From the NCBI GenBank assembly GCA_963779225.1, contig CAVZWW010000003.1:558001-622000 (forward strand): 64,000 bases of DNA, written 5' to 3'. A model generated the notes under the pieces. That model was not told the origin of the DNA, made no database searches, and worked only from the letters and a program-made list of their open reading frames with translations. Shown here one piece after another: positions 25,329 through 33,435 of this stretch; the stretch's first letter is position 1; each line of letters starts with the position of its first letter. This DNA is from CAVPCZ01 sp963779225. GTDB taxonomy: Bacteria; Bacteroidota; Ignavibacteria; UBA10030; UBA6906. The position numbers were made by a program, and so were the translations under genes.

Positions 25329-26449
25329 GGGGATGCCGTCAATTGCTCAATGGCAACAACAAGGTTTTCCCATGTATACTTCCGCTTCTCCTCGCGCACG
25401 TGATTGGCGAAATCCTGCTCGTGTTTTTCCGTATAGAATCGTTCAATGGCAGCTGCCAGCGATGCCGGGTCTCCGGGAGGCACCACGTATCCCGTTTGTC
25501 CGTCCTTGACCACTTCCGCGAGGCCGCCGACGTTGGTGGCAATCACGGGGCGGTCAAAGTTGTACGCGATTTGCGCGATGCCGCTTTGCGTGGCCGACAC
25601 GTACGGGAGCACGACGACATCCGCGGCGGAAAAGAAATCTCCCACCTGCTCATTGGGCACATAGTCCGCATGAACGGTTACCGCATGTTCAATTCCCGAC
25701 GTCCGGACCTGCTCGCGGTAGGACTCCTCATCGTCGTAGAATTCTCCCACGATAAGAAGCCGGACCGGCAGACGGGCCAGGAGGAGCGGCATGGCCTGAA
25801 GCAGAATCTGGAGACCTTTGTAGCGCCGCACGTAACCGAAGAAGAGAATCACGCGCTGGTCCGAAATGCCCAGCCGGGCGCGAGCCTCCGCCTTGCCTCC
25901 GGCCGGGCCGAAGATGTTGTAGACCGGATGCGGCACATGGCGATAGCGGGCCCCGGGGAGAAGGCGTTGCAGGTCCCGTTCCACGGCGGATGATTGGACA
26001 ATGAATGCATCGACAGCGCTGAATGCGTACCGGGTGAACGAAATGTCCAGCGGCCGCCTCTCATGCGGCAGCACGTTGTCACAGATGCAGAGGATTTGTG
26101 TGTGTCTGTTGGACCGGACAATCCGGGCAATGGTGCCGAAGCAGGGCCCGAAGAACGGGAGCCAGTATTTGAACACCAGGACGTCCGGCCGGCGATCTCT
26201 GATCATGCGGCCGACACGCACCCAGTTCAACGGGTTGATGGAATCGACCAGTGCCGGGGCGGGGACGGCCGTCACCGTCTCGCCGGACTCCTGCTGGGTT
26301 TTACCCGGGAAAAGAAACGCCGGATACTGTCGTTTGAAGGTGATGGTATCAACGGTGTGCGTTGCGCCCAGAGCGGCGGCGAGGAGTGCATTATAGTGTG
26401 CAATGCCGCCGCGGAGAGGGAATGCTGTTCCAAGTAGGGTGATCTTCAT
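25325..26449 (-). CDS. Family 4 glycosyltransferase, module A
   Basis: 374 residues from the ATG at 26449, 7 bases after the yfhO-like stop; the longer frame runs into that gene. It starts MKITLLGTAFPLRGGIAHYN, has the donor-domain entry ILFFGYVRRYKGLQILLQAM and the late AYNFDRPVIATNVGGLAEVV. This pattern is common among cytoplasmic GT4 enzymes adding hexoses to lipid-linked glycans. It overlaps the methyltransferase gene by 4 bases. Confidence 0.87.
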   Translation of the reverse strand: MKITLLGTAFPLRGGIAHYNALLAAALGATHTVDTITFKRQYPAFLFPGKTQQESGETVTAVPAPALVDSINPLNWVRVGRMIRDRRPDVLVFKYWLPFFGPCFGTIARIVRSNRHTQILCICDNVLPHERRPLDISFTRYAFSAVDAFIVQSSAVERDLQRLLPGARYRHVPHPVYNIFGPAGGKAEARARLGISDQRVILFFGYVRRYKGLQILLQAMPLLLARLPVRLLIVGEFYDDEESYREQVRTSGIEHAVTVHADYVPNEQVGDFFSAADVVVLPYVSATQSGIAQIAYNFDRPVIATNVGGLAEVVKDGQTGYVVPPGDPASLAAAIERFYTEKHEQDFANHVREEKRKYTWENLVVAIEQLTASP

Positions 26450-26456
26450 GCCGCGT

Positions 26457-28766
26457 TCAGGTCGTTGCCTGGTTCGACTTCGGGAACACTTTCCTGGCGA
26501 ACGGTACGGCGAGCACACACAGACAGATGCCGAGTGTTGCGAGTGTGATCCTTGCGCCGCGTGCAAAGCTCGCGGGTTCGTAATGCAGTTCGACGGTTGT
26601 CGTTCCGGCAGGCACGAACACCCCCCGCAGACTGAAGTCGGTTCTGTACACCGGCGTTTGCGTGCCGTTCAGGTACGCATTCCATCCGGGGAACCACGCT
26701 TCGCTCACCACCAACATTCCCGGCTGTTCCGTCTCAACATGGATAGTGATGGCATTGTGGTGATATTCCGTAATGTCCGCCCGCCAGCGGCTTGAATCGG
26801 GACCGTAACGCAGTGAGACGTGCGGTTCCTCTTCAAGGACGGCCACCGTGCGAGGATCAAATTGACTGCTCCGGAGAAATCCCGACAGCTCCTCCTCTGA
26901 ATGCACGGTATGCGTCCGGAAGACCAGAAATGCGCGTTGCAGGAAACCGGGACGTTCGCGAAGGGCAAGACTCCGCCGGTCGTGATCGGTTTCGGTAAAG
27001 AACCTGATATTCAGCAGATCACGCTGCTGATCGTTGGTCGCCGTCGGCGGGTACACGCGCTGCAGCACCAGAGGCGTATAGCCTTCCGTGGTGAAGATCC
27101 TGTCCACCAATCCCTGATTGCGATCCATGATCATGCCGTCAGCGTTCCGTGTATTGATGCGAAAGACGCCGTCCTGCTGTTTGACAAAGCGGACTATGGA
27201 TTCCGCGCGGCGGAAGTGATCGGCGGGATCGTCCGGGGACGTATTGTGATTTGCCCCGAATCGATACAGATCCAGAAACACCAGGAGACATGCCAGCAGA
27301 CCGAGCCAGTGGGGCTTCCACGCACGGGTGATGAAGAGCCACAACACGCCGATACTGAGAAGTGCAAGAAAGGTGCTGATGAGCACCTCCTGATGCGCGA
27401 ACGCACGCGCCTGTGTTTGAGCGGTGGACCCAACAACGGCGGTGAAGACCCCCGTCAGGAGAAGCAGGAGGATAAGGATTGCGCCTGCGGCGATGAGGAA
27501 GAAGACCCGGCGGTACTGTGCGACGTACCGCGCTCCATCCTGTTCGCCGAACCGGTGGAGGAGAAAGGCGGACAGCAGTGCTCCGGAAAACGCGATGAAT
27601 ACTCCCATCCGTGCGGGATTGCGAAATGCTGCGAACCCGGGAACACCCTCGAAGAAGAGCCGGTGGAGAATGAAATTCCCCCCGAGTGCATACAGAAGCG
27701 CTGCGAAGGCGAAAGCACCGAAGAAGACCACGTGCCGGTTGCCACGCAGCACCCAGAGAGCGAAGACCGACAGGAGAACAGGAAGTACTCCCATATAGAC
27801 ACACGTTTCCCAGTAGTACCAGTACGTTCCCGGACCCCAGTACGTGTATCCATGTGCGTCAGACACGCCGAAGAACTTCGGAACAAGAAATGTAGCCAAT
27901 TGCACCCAGGCGAGGCTGCCTTCGGCGGCTTTTTCATAGGTGATCTGTGCACGGGCCGAGAGCGCTGACAGCTCCTGTGTGGGATAGAACTGCACCATGG
28001 CGATGCCGGCGGAAATACCGACAATTGCTGCAGCCTTGGCTGCAACGATCAATGCCGGTCGTTTCATGAGTCCACGTACACCGTCAATGGACACAAGCTC
28101 GAACACCACATAGCAGAGCAGGAACACATAGAGGAACAACGACATCTGTGGTGATCCGCCGAAGAAGCTATGTCCGAGAACGAGACCGGCGATGCACACC
28201 CACGACCATCCGGTGGTCGAGAAGCTCTTGCGGAAGAGCCAGAGAATGATCGGGAACCAGGCGACAAGCACAAGGATGACCTGATGAATGCCGTGCACAA
28301 CCATGAATCCTGAAAACGCGTAAACGATTCCCGCGAACAGGGACGGGATACGCCGCAGGCTGTAGGAACGCGCCAGCAGGAACATCCCGACACCGGCAAG
28401 CCAGTAATGCAGAATGTTGACCAGCTGAAGCCAGAACACATCCAGCCGTCCATCATGAACGAAGAACGTGAGGAGCGTCATTGGCAGGTAGAAGACTTCC
28501 GTCTGTATTTCTGCCAGAAAGGGCATGCCGTTGAAGGTATACGGGTTCCAGAGAGGAATCTCGCCGCGTGCGAGCGTTGATGCCGCGAATTGACGGAACG
28601 GATACCACTGGTATACGAAGTCTTCCCAGAGATAGGCTCTGCCGAAAAGGAACGGTGAAAAGAACACGCCAACAAGAACCGTCAGGATACCGATGCACTG
28701 CCATTCGGTCGGTTCCCACCGGGGTGTCCGTTCGGGAGGTGTGTGTCTGCGTGTCGGGCGTGCCAT
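26457..28766 (-). CDS. YfhO-like membrane protein (GT-C fold), copy 1
   Basis: 769 residues from ATG 28766, 8 bases after the GT9 stop; the upstream open frame of 166 further codons is the opposite reading of GT9 and is ignored. About 12 membrane spans are followed by a soluble C-terminal part with VVSEAWFPGWNAYLNGTQTP, a segment also seen in copy 2 (EVYYPAGWKAFVDG). The first loop reads LWEDFVYQWYPFRQFAAS, with acidic residues as in GT-C active sites. It probably transfers a sugar from a polyprenyl-linked donor on the periplasmic side. Confidence 0.82.
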   Translation of the reverse strand: MARPTRRHTPPERTPRWEPTEWQCIGILTVLVGVFFSPFLFGRAYLWEDFVYQWYPFRQFAASTLARGEIPLWNPYTFNGMPFLAEIQTEVFYLPMTLLTFFVHDGRLDVFWLQLVNILHYWLAGVGMFLLARSYSLRRIPSLFAGIVYAFSGFMVVHGIHQVILVLVAWFPIILWLFRKSFSTTGWSWVCIAGLVLGHSFFGGSPQMSLFLYVFLLCYVVFELVSIDGVRGLMKRPALIVAAKAAAIVGISAGIAMVQFYPTQELSALSARAQITYEKAAEGSLAWVQLATFLVPKFFGVSDAHGYTYWGPGTYWYYWETCVYMGVLPVLLSVFALWVLRGNRHVVFFGAFAFAALLYALGGNFILHRLFFEGVPGFAAFRNPARMGVFIAFSGALLSAFLLHRFGEQDGARYVAQYRRVFFLIAAGAILILLLLLTGVFTAVVGSTAQTQARAFAHQEVLISTFLALLSIGVLWLFITRAWKPHWLGLLACLLVFLDLYRFGANHNTSPDDPADHFRRAESIVRFVKQQDGVFRINTRNADGMIMDRNQGLVDRIFTTEGYTPLVLQRVYPPTATNDQQRDLLNIRFFTETDHDRRSLALRERPGFLQRAFLVFRTHTVHSEEELSGFLRSSQFDPRTVAVLEEEPHVSLRYGPDSSRWRADITEYHHNAITIHVETEQPGMLVVSEAWFPGWNAYLNGTQTPVYRTDFSLRGVFVPAGTTTVELHYEPASFARGARITLATLGICLCVLAVPFARKVFPKSNQATT

Positions 28767-28774
28767 GGGAGGGA

Positions 28775-29875
28775 CTATGTGCCGAGCAGCCGCCGGCAGC
28801 TGGCAGCGACGGTCCCGACGGTAATATACTGCATGCAGTTGTTCGGGCATACCGGCGAATAGTAGCAGGAGCAGTCGAAGTCCGGTTCCAGTATCTCCCC
28901 GCGGCCGTACAATTCGAATTCGTGCCTGTTGAAGGTGTTGTTGAACAGGACCAACGGTTTGCGGAGGCCGATGGCGATATGCATGGCCATCGTCACGGCA
29001 GTGACGACGAGATGACATTGATCGACGAGGTTGATGAACTGCCGGAGCGGGAAGTGCCCCAGATAACGGGCGCCGCTGCGTTCTGCAATGCGCCGGTTTT
29101 TCGCATGCTCTTGTTCGCCTCCCAGGAGCAGCGGAACGGCACCGGCTCTTTTCAACTGTCGTGCAAGGGCCACCCAGTTCGATTCGGGCCAGAGGCGTGA
29201 GACCCAGCGTCCGCCGCACCCGGTGTTCAGGCCGACAATCGGTTTCGTCCGCGGGAGTTTCCACAGATACCCGTCCCTGCCGCCGTTGTCGAGAATGTAT
29301 TCTTCGCCGCGGAAATCGAATCCGGCGATTTCGAACAGTTCTTCCAGGTAGCTCCGGGTATTGGCCCTGCTCAGGTCGTCGAATACGCCGGTAATGTATT
29401 TTGCCTCTGCGGCAGAATCCACCGGATAGGGTTTTCCGTCGCGCAGTGTAAATCCTTGTTTGCGGGCGGCAGTAAGGAGAGACGTCAGCGCGCAGGCTTC
29501 ACGGTCCTTGTCCAGGTTGATCAACAGATCAAACGACATCGCCTGGAGGGAGAGCAGACTCTGGGGGGTAAACGGCAGAATGACATCCACGTCACCCGGA
29601 AGAACTTCGGGGGTAAGCGTCAGCCACCAGAACCGGTGGTGCGGATACGTTTCACGCAGGCGGCGCAACAGCGGCGTGGTCCGGATGACATCACCGATCG
29701 CGCCCAGCTTGATGATGAGGATGTTGCCTTTCTGGGGGATATACTGCGTGCAGGCACGGCCATCAGCTCCGGTGCAATGGCATCCCGTTTCTTTGTGCGG
29801 TTTGCACGGGACATCGCCGCGGAACCAGCGGCAGTCCCGTTTCAGCGCATCGATGGAATTCCGGGGAATGGTCAT
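28775..29875 (-). CDS. Family 9 (heptosyltransferase-like) glycosyltransferase with terminal cysteine clusters
   Basis: 366 residues from ATG 29875 (a GTG two codons earlier is possible). The centre is a GT9 fold (ILIIKLGAIGDVIRTTPLLR, VGLNTGCGGRWVSRLWP, VDQCHLVVTAVTMAMHIA), the family of LPS heptosyltransferases. Unlike ordinary WaaC/WaaF it carries five cysteines in the first 45 residues (C15, C24, C32, C34, C42) and another five near the C-terminus (CSCYYSPVCPNNCMQY). They suggest a metal or iron-sulphur site or a structural clamp. The gene lies second in the glycan operon. Sugar unknown. Confidence 0.85.
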   Translation of the reverse strand: MTIPRNSIDALKRDCRWFRGDVPCKPHKETGCHCTGADGRACTQYIPQKGNILIIKLGAIGDVIRTTPLLRRLRETYPHHRFWWLTLTPEVLPGDVDVILPFTPQSLLSLQAMSFDLLINLDKDREACALTSLLTAARKQGFTLRDGKPYPVDSAAEAKYITGVFDDLSRANTRSYLEELFEIAGFDFRGEEYILDNGGRDGYLWKLPRTKPIVGLNTGCGGRWVSRLWPESNWVALARQLKRAGAVPLLLGGEQEHAKNRRIAERSGARYLGHFPLRQFINLVDQCHLVVTAVTMAMHIAIGLRKPLVLFNNTFNRHEFELYGRGEILEPDFDCSCYYSPVCPNNCMQYITVGTVAASCRRLLGT

Positions 29876-29887
29876 CAGCACAGAGAG

Positions 29888-30949
29888 CTACTTGAGGAAT
29901 TCCCTGATTGCATACTCTTCTTCGTTGCCCCGCGTTTTGCTGATCATTTCACCGAGCAGGCCGATGGAAATGAACTGCACGCCGATGACGATGAGCAGGA
30001 ATCCGGCGAAGAACAGGGGCCGGTTGCTCAGGGAGATGAGTCCCTGGAACCAGAGTACGGCCAGCCAGGCATCGATGATGATTCCGGTCGTTGCAGCCAG
30101 CAGGCCGACCAGGCCGAAGGGATGCAGCGGCCGGCGGAGGTACCGGGTAGTGAACAGCGCCGTCAGGAGATCCAGGAATCCCTTCCAGAATCTGCCGAAA
30201 CCGAATTTGGTTTTTCCGTACTTGCGGGCGCGGTGTTGCACGGCCAGTTCGCCCACCTTGAATCCTTCCCAGTGTGCCAGGACAGGGATATACCGGTGCA
30301 GCTCGCCGTACACCTTCACGGTTTTGACAACCTCCCGGCGATACGCCTTCAGTCCGCAATTGAAATCGTGAATTCGTATTCCGGTGAGCAGGGCGGTGAC
30401 GGCATTGAAGAACTTTGATGGAATGGTTTTGGTGATGGGATCGCGGCGCTTCTTCTTCCATCCGGAAACGAGGTCAAAGCCTTCTTCCAGTTTCCTTTTC
30501 AGGGCAGGGATTTCCGCAGGATCATCCTGGAGGTCGGCATCCATGGTGATGACGATATTGCCGAGGGATTTCTCGAAAGCGACGGCTAGCGCCGCGGATT
30601 TGCCGTAGTTGCGTCGGAACCGGATCACTTTGACATGCCGGTCGATCCGTTTCAGATCCCGCAGAATCTGGAATGAACGGTCGGTGCTGCCGTCGTCAAC
30701 AAACAGCAACTCATACCGCAGATTCATGCGGTTGAGGGTCGAGCGGAGTTGCCCGGAGAGTTCTTTCAGCGAGTCTTCCTCATTATAGAGGGGGATGACG
30801 ACGCTGAGATCGATCCACTGCGGCTGGGGTCGCTGGGGGTTCTGCCGCGGGCGCTGCTGCTGCTGGGTGCGTTGCTGCTGCGGTACGGCGGGTGTCGCGG
30901 CTGGAGCCGGCGGCTGGGTCGGGGTATCGTTCATTGGACCTGGCATCAC
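29888..30949 (-). CDS. Polyprenyl-phosphate glycosyltransferase (DPM1/ArnC-like GT2)
   Basis: 353 residues. After a Pro/Gln-rich, low-complexity N-terminus (residues 1-44) comes a GT2 domain with DLSVVIPLYNEEDSL, FVDDGSTDRSFQIL, ITMDADLQDDPAEIP and GWKKKRRDP, followed by two membrane spans (about 270-330). This class makes polyprenyl-phosphate sugars, the donors used by GT-C enzymes such as the two YfhO-like proteins in the same cluster, which gives a reasonable partnership. First gene of the operon, divergent from rsmA. Specific sugar not known. Confidence 0.88.
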   Translation of the reverse strand: MMPGPMNDTPTQPPAPAATPAVPQQQRTQQQQRPRQNPQRPQPQWIDLSVVIPLYNEEDSLKELSGQLRSTLNRMNLRYELLFVDDGSTDRSFQILRDLKRIDRHVKVIRFRRNYGKSAALAVAFEKSLGNIVITMDADLQDDPAEIPALKRKLEEGFDLVSGWKKKRRDPITKTIPSKFFNAVTALLTGIRIHDFNCGLKAYRREVVKTVKVYGELHRYIPVLAHWEGFKVGELAVQHRARKYGKTKFGFGRFWKGFLDLLTALFTTRYLRRPLHPFGLVGLLAATTGIIIDAWLAVLWFQGLISLSNRPLFFAGFLLIVIGVQFISIGLLGEMISKTRGNEEEYAIREFLK

Positions 30950-30973
30950 GGGACAGGAATGTTTATTTTATTC

Positions 30974-31002
30974 AACCTAACCAATTCTTCATTGAGAATC
31001 AA
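30974..31002 (-). promoter_or_regulatory. Candidate promoter of the glycan operon
   Basis: On the minus strand TTGATT (31002-30997) and TAGGTT (30979-30974) have a 17-base spacer. It points into the first gene of the glycan cluster and overlaps the palindrome at 30988-31006, so a repressor there could block it. Confidence 0.4.
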
Positions 31003-31006
31003 TGAA
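30988..31006. promoter_or_regulatory. Palindrome in the rsmA/glycan divergent region
   Basis: TTCATTGAGAATCAATGAA has 7-bp inverted arms (TTCATTG / CAATGAA) around a 5-base centre. It lies between two divergent promoters and could be a dimeric regulator site. No regulator can be assigned. Confidence 0.35.
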
Positions 31007-31022
31007 ATCCAAGGGTTTTTCG

Positions 31023-31051
31023 TTGACATTAGGGTCGGCCTTATCTATATT
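31023..31051 (+). promoter_or_regulatory. rsmA promoter
   Basis: TTGACA at 31023-31028 and TATATT at 31046-31051, spacer 17; the -35 is the full consensus. It lies about 70 bases ahead of the rsmA start in an AT-rich stretch. Confidence 0.7.
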
Positions 31052-31122
31052 ATTTAATTTTCCACCCCCCGTTATTTCCCCATGGACCGCGGCGGATGCC
31101 ACGGTAGCTGAGATGGGTAACC

Positions 31123-31926
31123 GTGACTGAGTTGCCACACCTTCGACCGCGCCGATCCCTCGGACAAAACTTCTTGCGGGATGCCAATGTGGCCCACAAG
31201 ATTGTGGATGCTATTGCGCCGTTGCCGGGCGACACCGTGCTGGAAATCGGTCCGGGCGAAGGGGCGCTCACCCGTGAACTGGCGGCACGGGCGGGTCGGC
31301 TGATCATCGTCGATATTGATGAGCGTGTGATCCGGGCGATGGAGGAAGTCTTCTCCAACGGCTCGGTAGTGATACTTCACCGGGATGTCTTGACTCTGGA
31401 TCTCCAGGATCTGGCTGCACGGTACGGTCCGGTACGGGTTGTGGGGAACATCCCGTACAATATCACCAGTCCGATCCTGTTCCACGCGCTTGACCACCGG
31501 ACTGCCGTGCGGGATGTGACGCTCCTGATGCAGCGCGAAGTCGCCCGGCGGCTTGTGGCGCTGCCGGGCACCAAAGACTATGGAATTCTGTCAATAATGT
31601 GTCAGTTTGTTGCGGATGTCAGCGTGCTCTTCGATGTGTCGCCCAATGTCTTCTATCCCCGGCCGGAGGTGACGTCGTCACTGGTCCGCCTGCGAATGCT
31701 TCCCGCTACACGCTTTCCGGTTGCGGATGAGGTGTTTTTCCGCAAAATGGTCCGCGGGGTGTTCGGCAAGCGGCGCAAGACCCTGCGCAATTCGCTCCGG
31801 TACCTCCTCCCGGATATCACCCCCCCGCCGGATATCGATCTGCAGAGGCGCCCGGAGGATCTGGCGATCGCGGAGCTTGCCCATCTCGCCAACCTTCTCG
31901 CCGCTACACACCCCGGAGGGGGATGA
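31123..31926 (+). CDS. rsmA: 16S rRNA (adenine1518-N6/adenine1519-N6)-dimethyltransferase
   Basis: 267 residues from a GTG start. RsmA (KsgA) dimethylates two adjacent adenines in helix 45 of 16S rRNA during small-subunit maturation. Seen motifs: PRRSLGQNFLRDANVAHKIV at the start, SAM motif VLEIGPGEGALTREL, NIPYNITSPILFH (the NLPY-type catalytic motif) and FYPRPEVTSSLVRL. A PAP2-family gene follows 4 bases after the stop, probably on the same transcript. Confidence 0.97.
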   Translation: MTELPHLRPRRSLGQNFLRDANVAHKIVDAIAPLPGDTVLEIGPGEGALTRELAARAGRLIIVDIDERVIRAMEEVFSNGSVVILHRDVLTLDLQDLAARYGPVRVVGNIPYNITSPILFHALDHRTAVRDVTLLMQREVARRLVALPGTKDYGILSIMCQFVADVSVLFDVSPNVFYPRPEVTSSLVRLRMLPATRFPVADEVFFRKMVRGVFGKRRKTLRNSLRYLLPDITPPPDIDLQRRPEDLAIAELAHLANLLAATHPGGG

Positions 31927-31930
31927 CCAG

Positions 31931-32899
31931 ATGACCCTTCGTTCACTCTTCCGGGTTCTCCATTCAGCGGATCTGTTGATTATCGGTTACGCCATCCTGC
32001 TGTCCGTGGCGAATGTCGTCTTTGCCGCGCGTATTCCCAACTGGTGGATACTGGTCCTCATCAACGCCGGAGCGATTCTGCTGATCTGCCTGCTGGCGGT
32101 TACGCGGGCACGCACGGATTGGAAGGTGCTGGAGCTGCTTCACGACTGGTATGTTGCTCCGCTCGTGTTCTTCACCTTCAAAGAGATTTATTTTATGATC
32201 CGCCCGATTCACGGCGGCCATGACTACGATGATTGGCTGATTATCGCCGACCGGTGGATCTTCGGTGTCAACCCCACGGAGTGGTTGATGCAGTATGCGA
32301 ATCCGGTGCTGACCGAAGTGCTGCAGATCGCGTACACCCTCTTCTATTTTCTCTTCCTTCTGGTCGGGTACGAGCTCTACCGGCGCCATTCCCGTGAACT
32401 TTTCCATTATTTCATGTTCACGTGCGTGTACGGCTTCTACCTGTCGTACCTGGGATACTTCACCCTGCCCGGCGTGGGCCCGCGTTTTACCCTGCACGAC
32501 TTCGGAGCGCTGGACACGGATCTTCCGGGTTTGCTGCTTACTCCGTATCTCCGGTGGTTCGTAAATGCGGGCGAGTCGGTGATCATGGGTGTTTCCAACG
32601 ATGTGGCCCTGGCGTCAGCCCAGCGCGACGTGTTTCCCAGCGGCCACACGATGATGACCCTGGTGCTGATGTACCTGAGCATGCGCCTCCGCCTGGTGAC
32701 GCGCTGGTTTGTCATGATCACCGGCGTGCTGCTCATCTTTGCCACGGTCTACCAGCGGTATCACTATGTCGTTGATCTGTTCGGCGGCCTGCTGTTCATG
32801 CTGATCTGTGTGTGGACGGCTCCTCACCTGTACCGTTTCTTCCGTGATTATCTGCAGACGATGGACAGCCGCTACCCGTGGACGCCCGACGACCGGTAG
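31931..32899 (+). CDS. PAP2-family membrane phosphatase or phosphotransferase
   Basis: 322 residues from ATG 31931, preceded by GGAGGGGG; the longer frame upstream lies within rsmA. About seven membrane spans. The three PAP2 phosphatase motifs are present: K-x6-RP in KEIYFMIRP (about residue 84), PSGH in FPSGHTMM (about 236) and the final histidine/aspartate in RYHYVVDLFGG (about 276). By family it removes or transfers a phosphate on a lipid (phosphatidate, undecaprenyl diphosphate or inositol phospholipid). The long form resembles inositol-phosphotransferase-like PAP2_3 proteins. Substrate unproven. Confidence 0.85.
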   Translation: MTLRSLFRVLHSADLLIIGYAILLSVANVVFAARIPNWWILVLINAGAILLICLLAVTRARTDWKVLELLHDWYVAPLVFFTFKEIYFMIRPIHGGHDYDDWLIIADRWIFGVNPTEWLMQYANPVLTEVLQIAYTLFYFLFLLVGYELYRRHSRELFHYFMFTCVYGFYLSYLGYFTLPGVGPRFTLHDFGALDTDLPGLLLTPYLRWFVNAGESVIMGVSNDVALASAQRDVFPSGHTMMTLVLMYLSMRLRLVTRWFVMITGVLLIFATVYQRYHYVVDLFGGLLFMLICVWTAPHLYRFFRDYLQTMDSRYPWTPDDR

Positions 32900-32900
32900 G

Positions 32901-32921
32901 AACACCTCAGCCGGTGTTTTT
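32901..32921 (+). terminator. Terminator after the PAP2 gene
   Basis: AACACC and GGTGTT form a 6-bp stem with loop TCAGCC immediately after the stop codon, followed by a run of five T. This is a typical intrinsic terminator shape, although the stem is short. Confidence 0.5.
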
Positions 32922-33012
32922 GTGCCGGCAGGATGGCTCTTTCCGTTGTCCATCGGTGAGGGCCACACGGGAATTGTGGCCGGTTGTTCTGCGGGCACAT
33001 TCTCCCCCTCCC

Positions 33013-33041
33013 TTGACTCCTCCCGTCTGATGTTCTATATT
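33013..33041 (+). promoter_or_regulatory. Promoter of the metal-resistance operon
   Basis: TTGACT at 33013-33018 and TATATT at 33036-33041 with a 17-base spacer (extended -10 TATATTGA). Transcription would begin close to 33048, directly on the SmtB-type operator. Confidence 0.7.
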
Positions 33042-33049
33042 GAATCATA

Positions 33050-33063
33050 TGAACATGTGTTCA
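33050..33063 (+). promoter_or_regulatory. ArsR/SmtB-type operator
   Basis: TGAACA-TG-TGTTCA is a perfect 6-2-6 inverted repeat identical in core to the known SmtB/ZiaR operator. It covers the predicted transcription start of the arsR-type gene, so the repressor would block its own operon until metal releases it. Confidence 0.72.
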
Positions 33064-33082
33064 ACTGTTGCAGGAATAGGGT

Positions 33083-33424
33083 ATGGCCACCACGCAGTTT
33101 GTCGACCGTGCCGGCGCGGCTGTGGCGCGAAAAGCAATCCACAATGATGCCACGTTATCCGGCCTGGGGGAAACGTTCAAGATGCTGGGGGACGTCACCC
33201 GCCTGAAAATCTGTCTGGCCCTGGCACAGACCGAGCTCTGCGTCAGTGACATTGCTGCCCTGTTGGATTTATCAGAATCGGCGGTCTCCCACCAGCTGCG
33301 GCTCATGAAGACCCTGCGCCTCGTCAAATACCGCCGAGACGGAAAAAAGACGTTCTATCTGCTGGATGATGAACATATCGAAGAGTTGATCCGTCTGGGT
33401 GTTCGGCATGTGGGGGAGGTCTGA
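33083..33424 (+). CDS. ArsR/SmtB-family metal-sensing repressor
   Basis: 113 residues. A winged-helix domain with recognition helix SESAVSHQLRLMKTLRLVKY follows the segment ELCVSDIAALLDL. In CadC/ArsR sensors this latter position has a second cysteine (ELCVC); here it is serine. The C-terminal helix DDEHIEELIRLGVRHVGE retains the D, H, H and E spaced as in the alpha-5 zinc site of SmtB and CzrA, so zinc (or cadmium) sensing is the best inference. It sits 11 bases before the exporter and downstream of its own operator. Confidence 0.9.
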   Translation: MATTQFVDRAGAAVARKAIHNDATLSGLGETFKMLGDVTRLKICLALAQTELCVSDIAALLDLSESAVSHQLRLMKTLRLVKYRRDGKKTFYLLDDEHIEELIRLGVRHVGEV

Positions 33425-33435
33425 GGACTCCAGAA

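Noticed and set aside
26901..27968. Plus-strand frame of 355 codons
   Set aside because: Antisense to a YfhO-like membrane protein; charged low-information translation without a recognisable fold.
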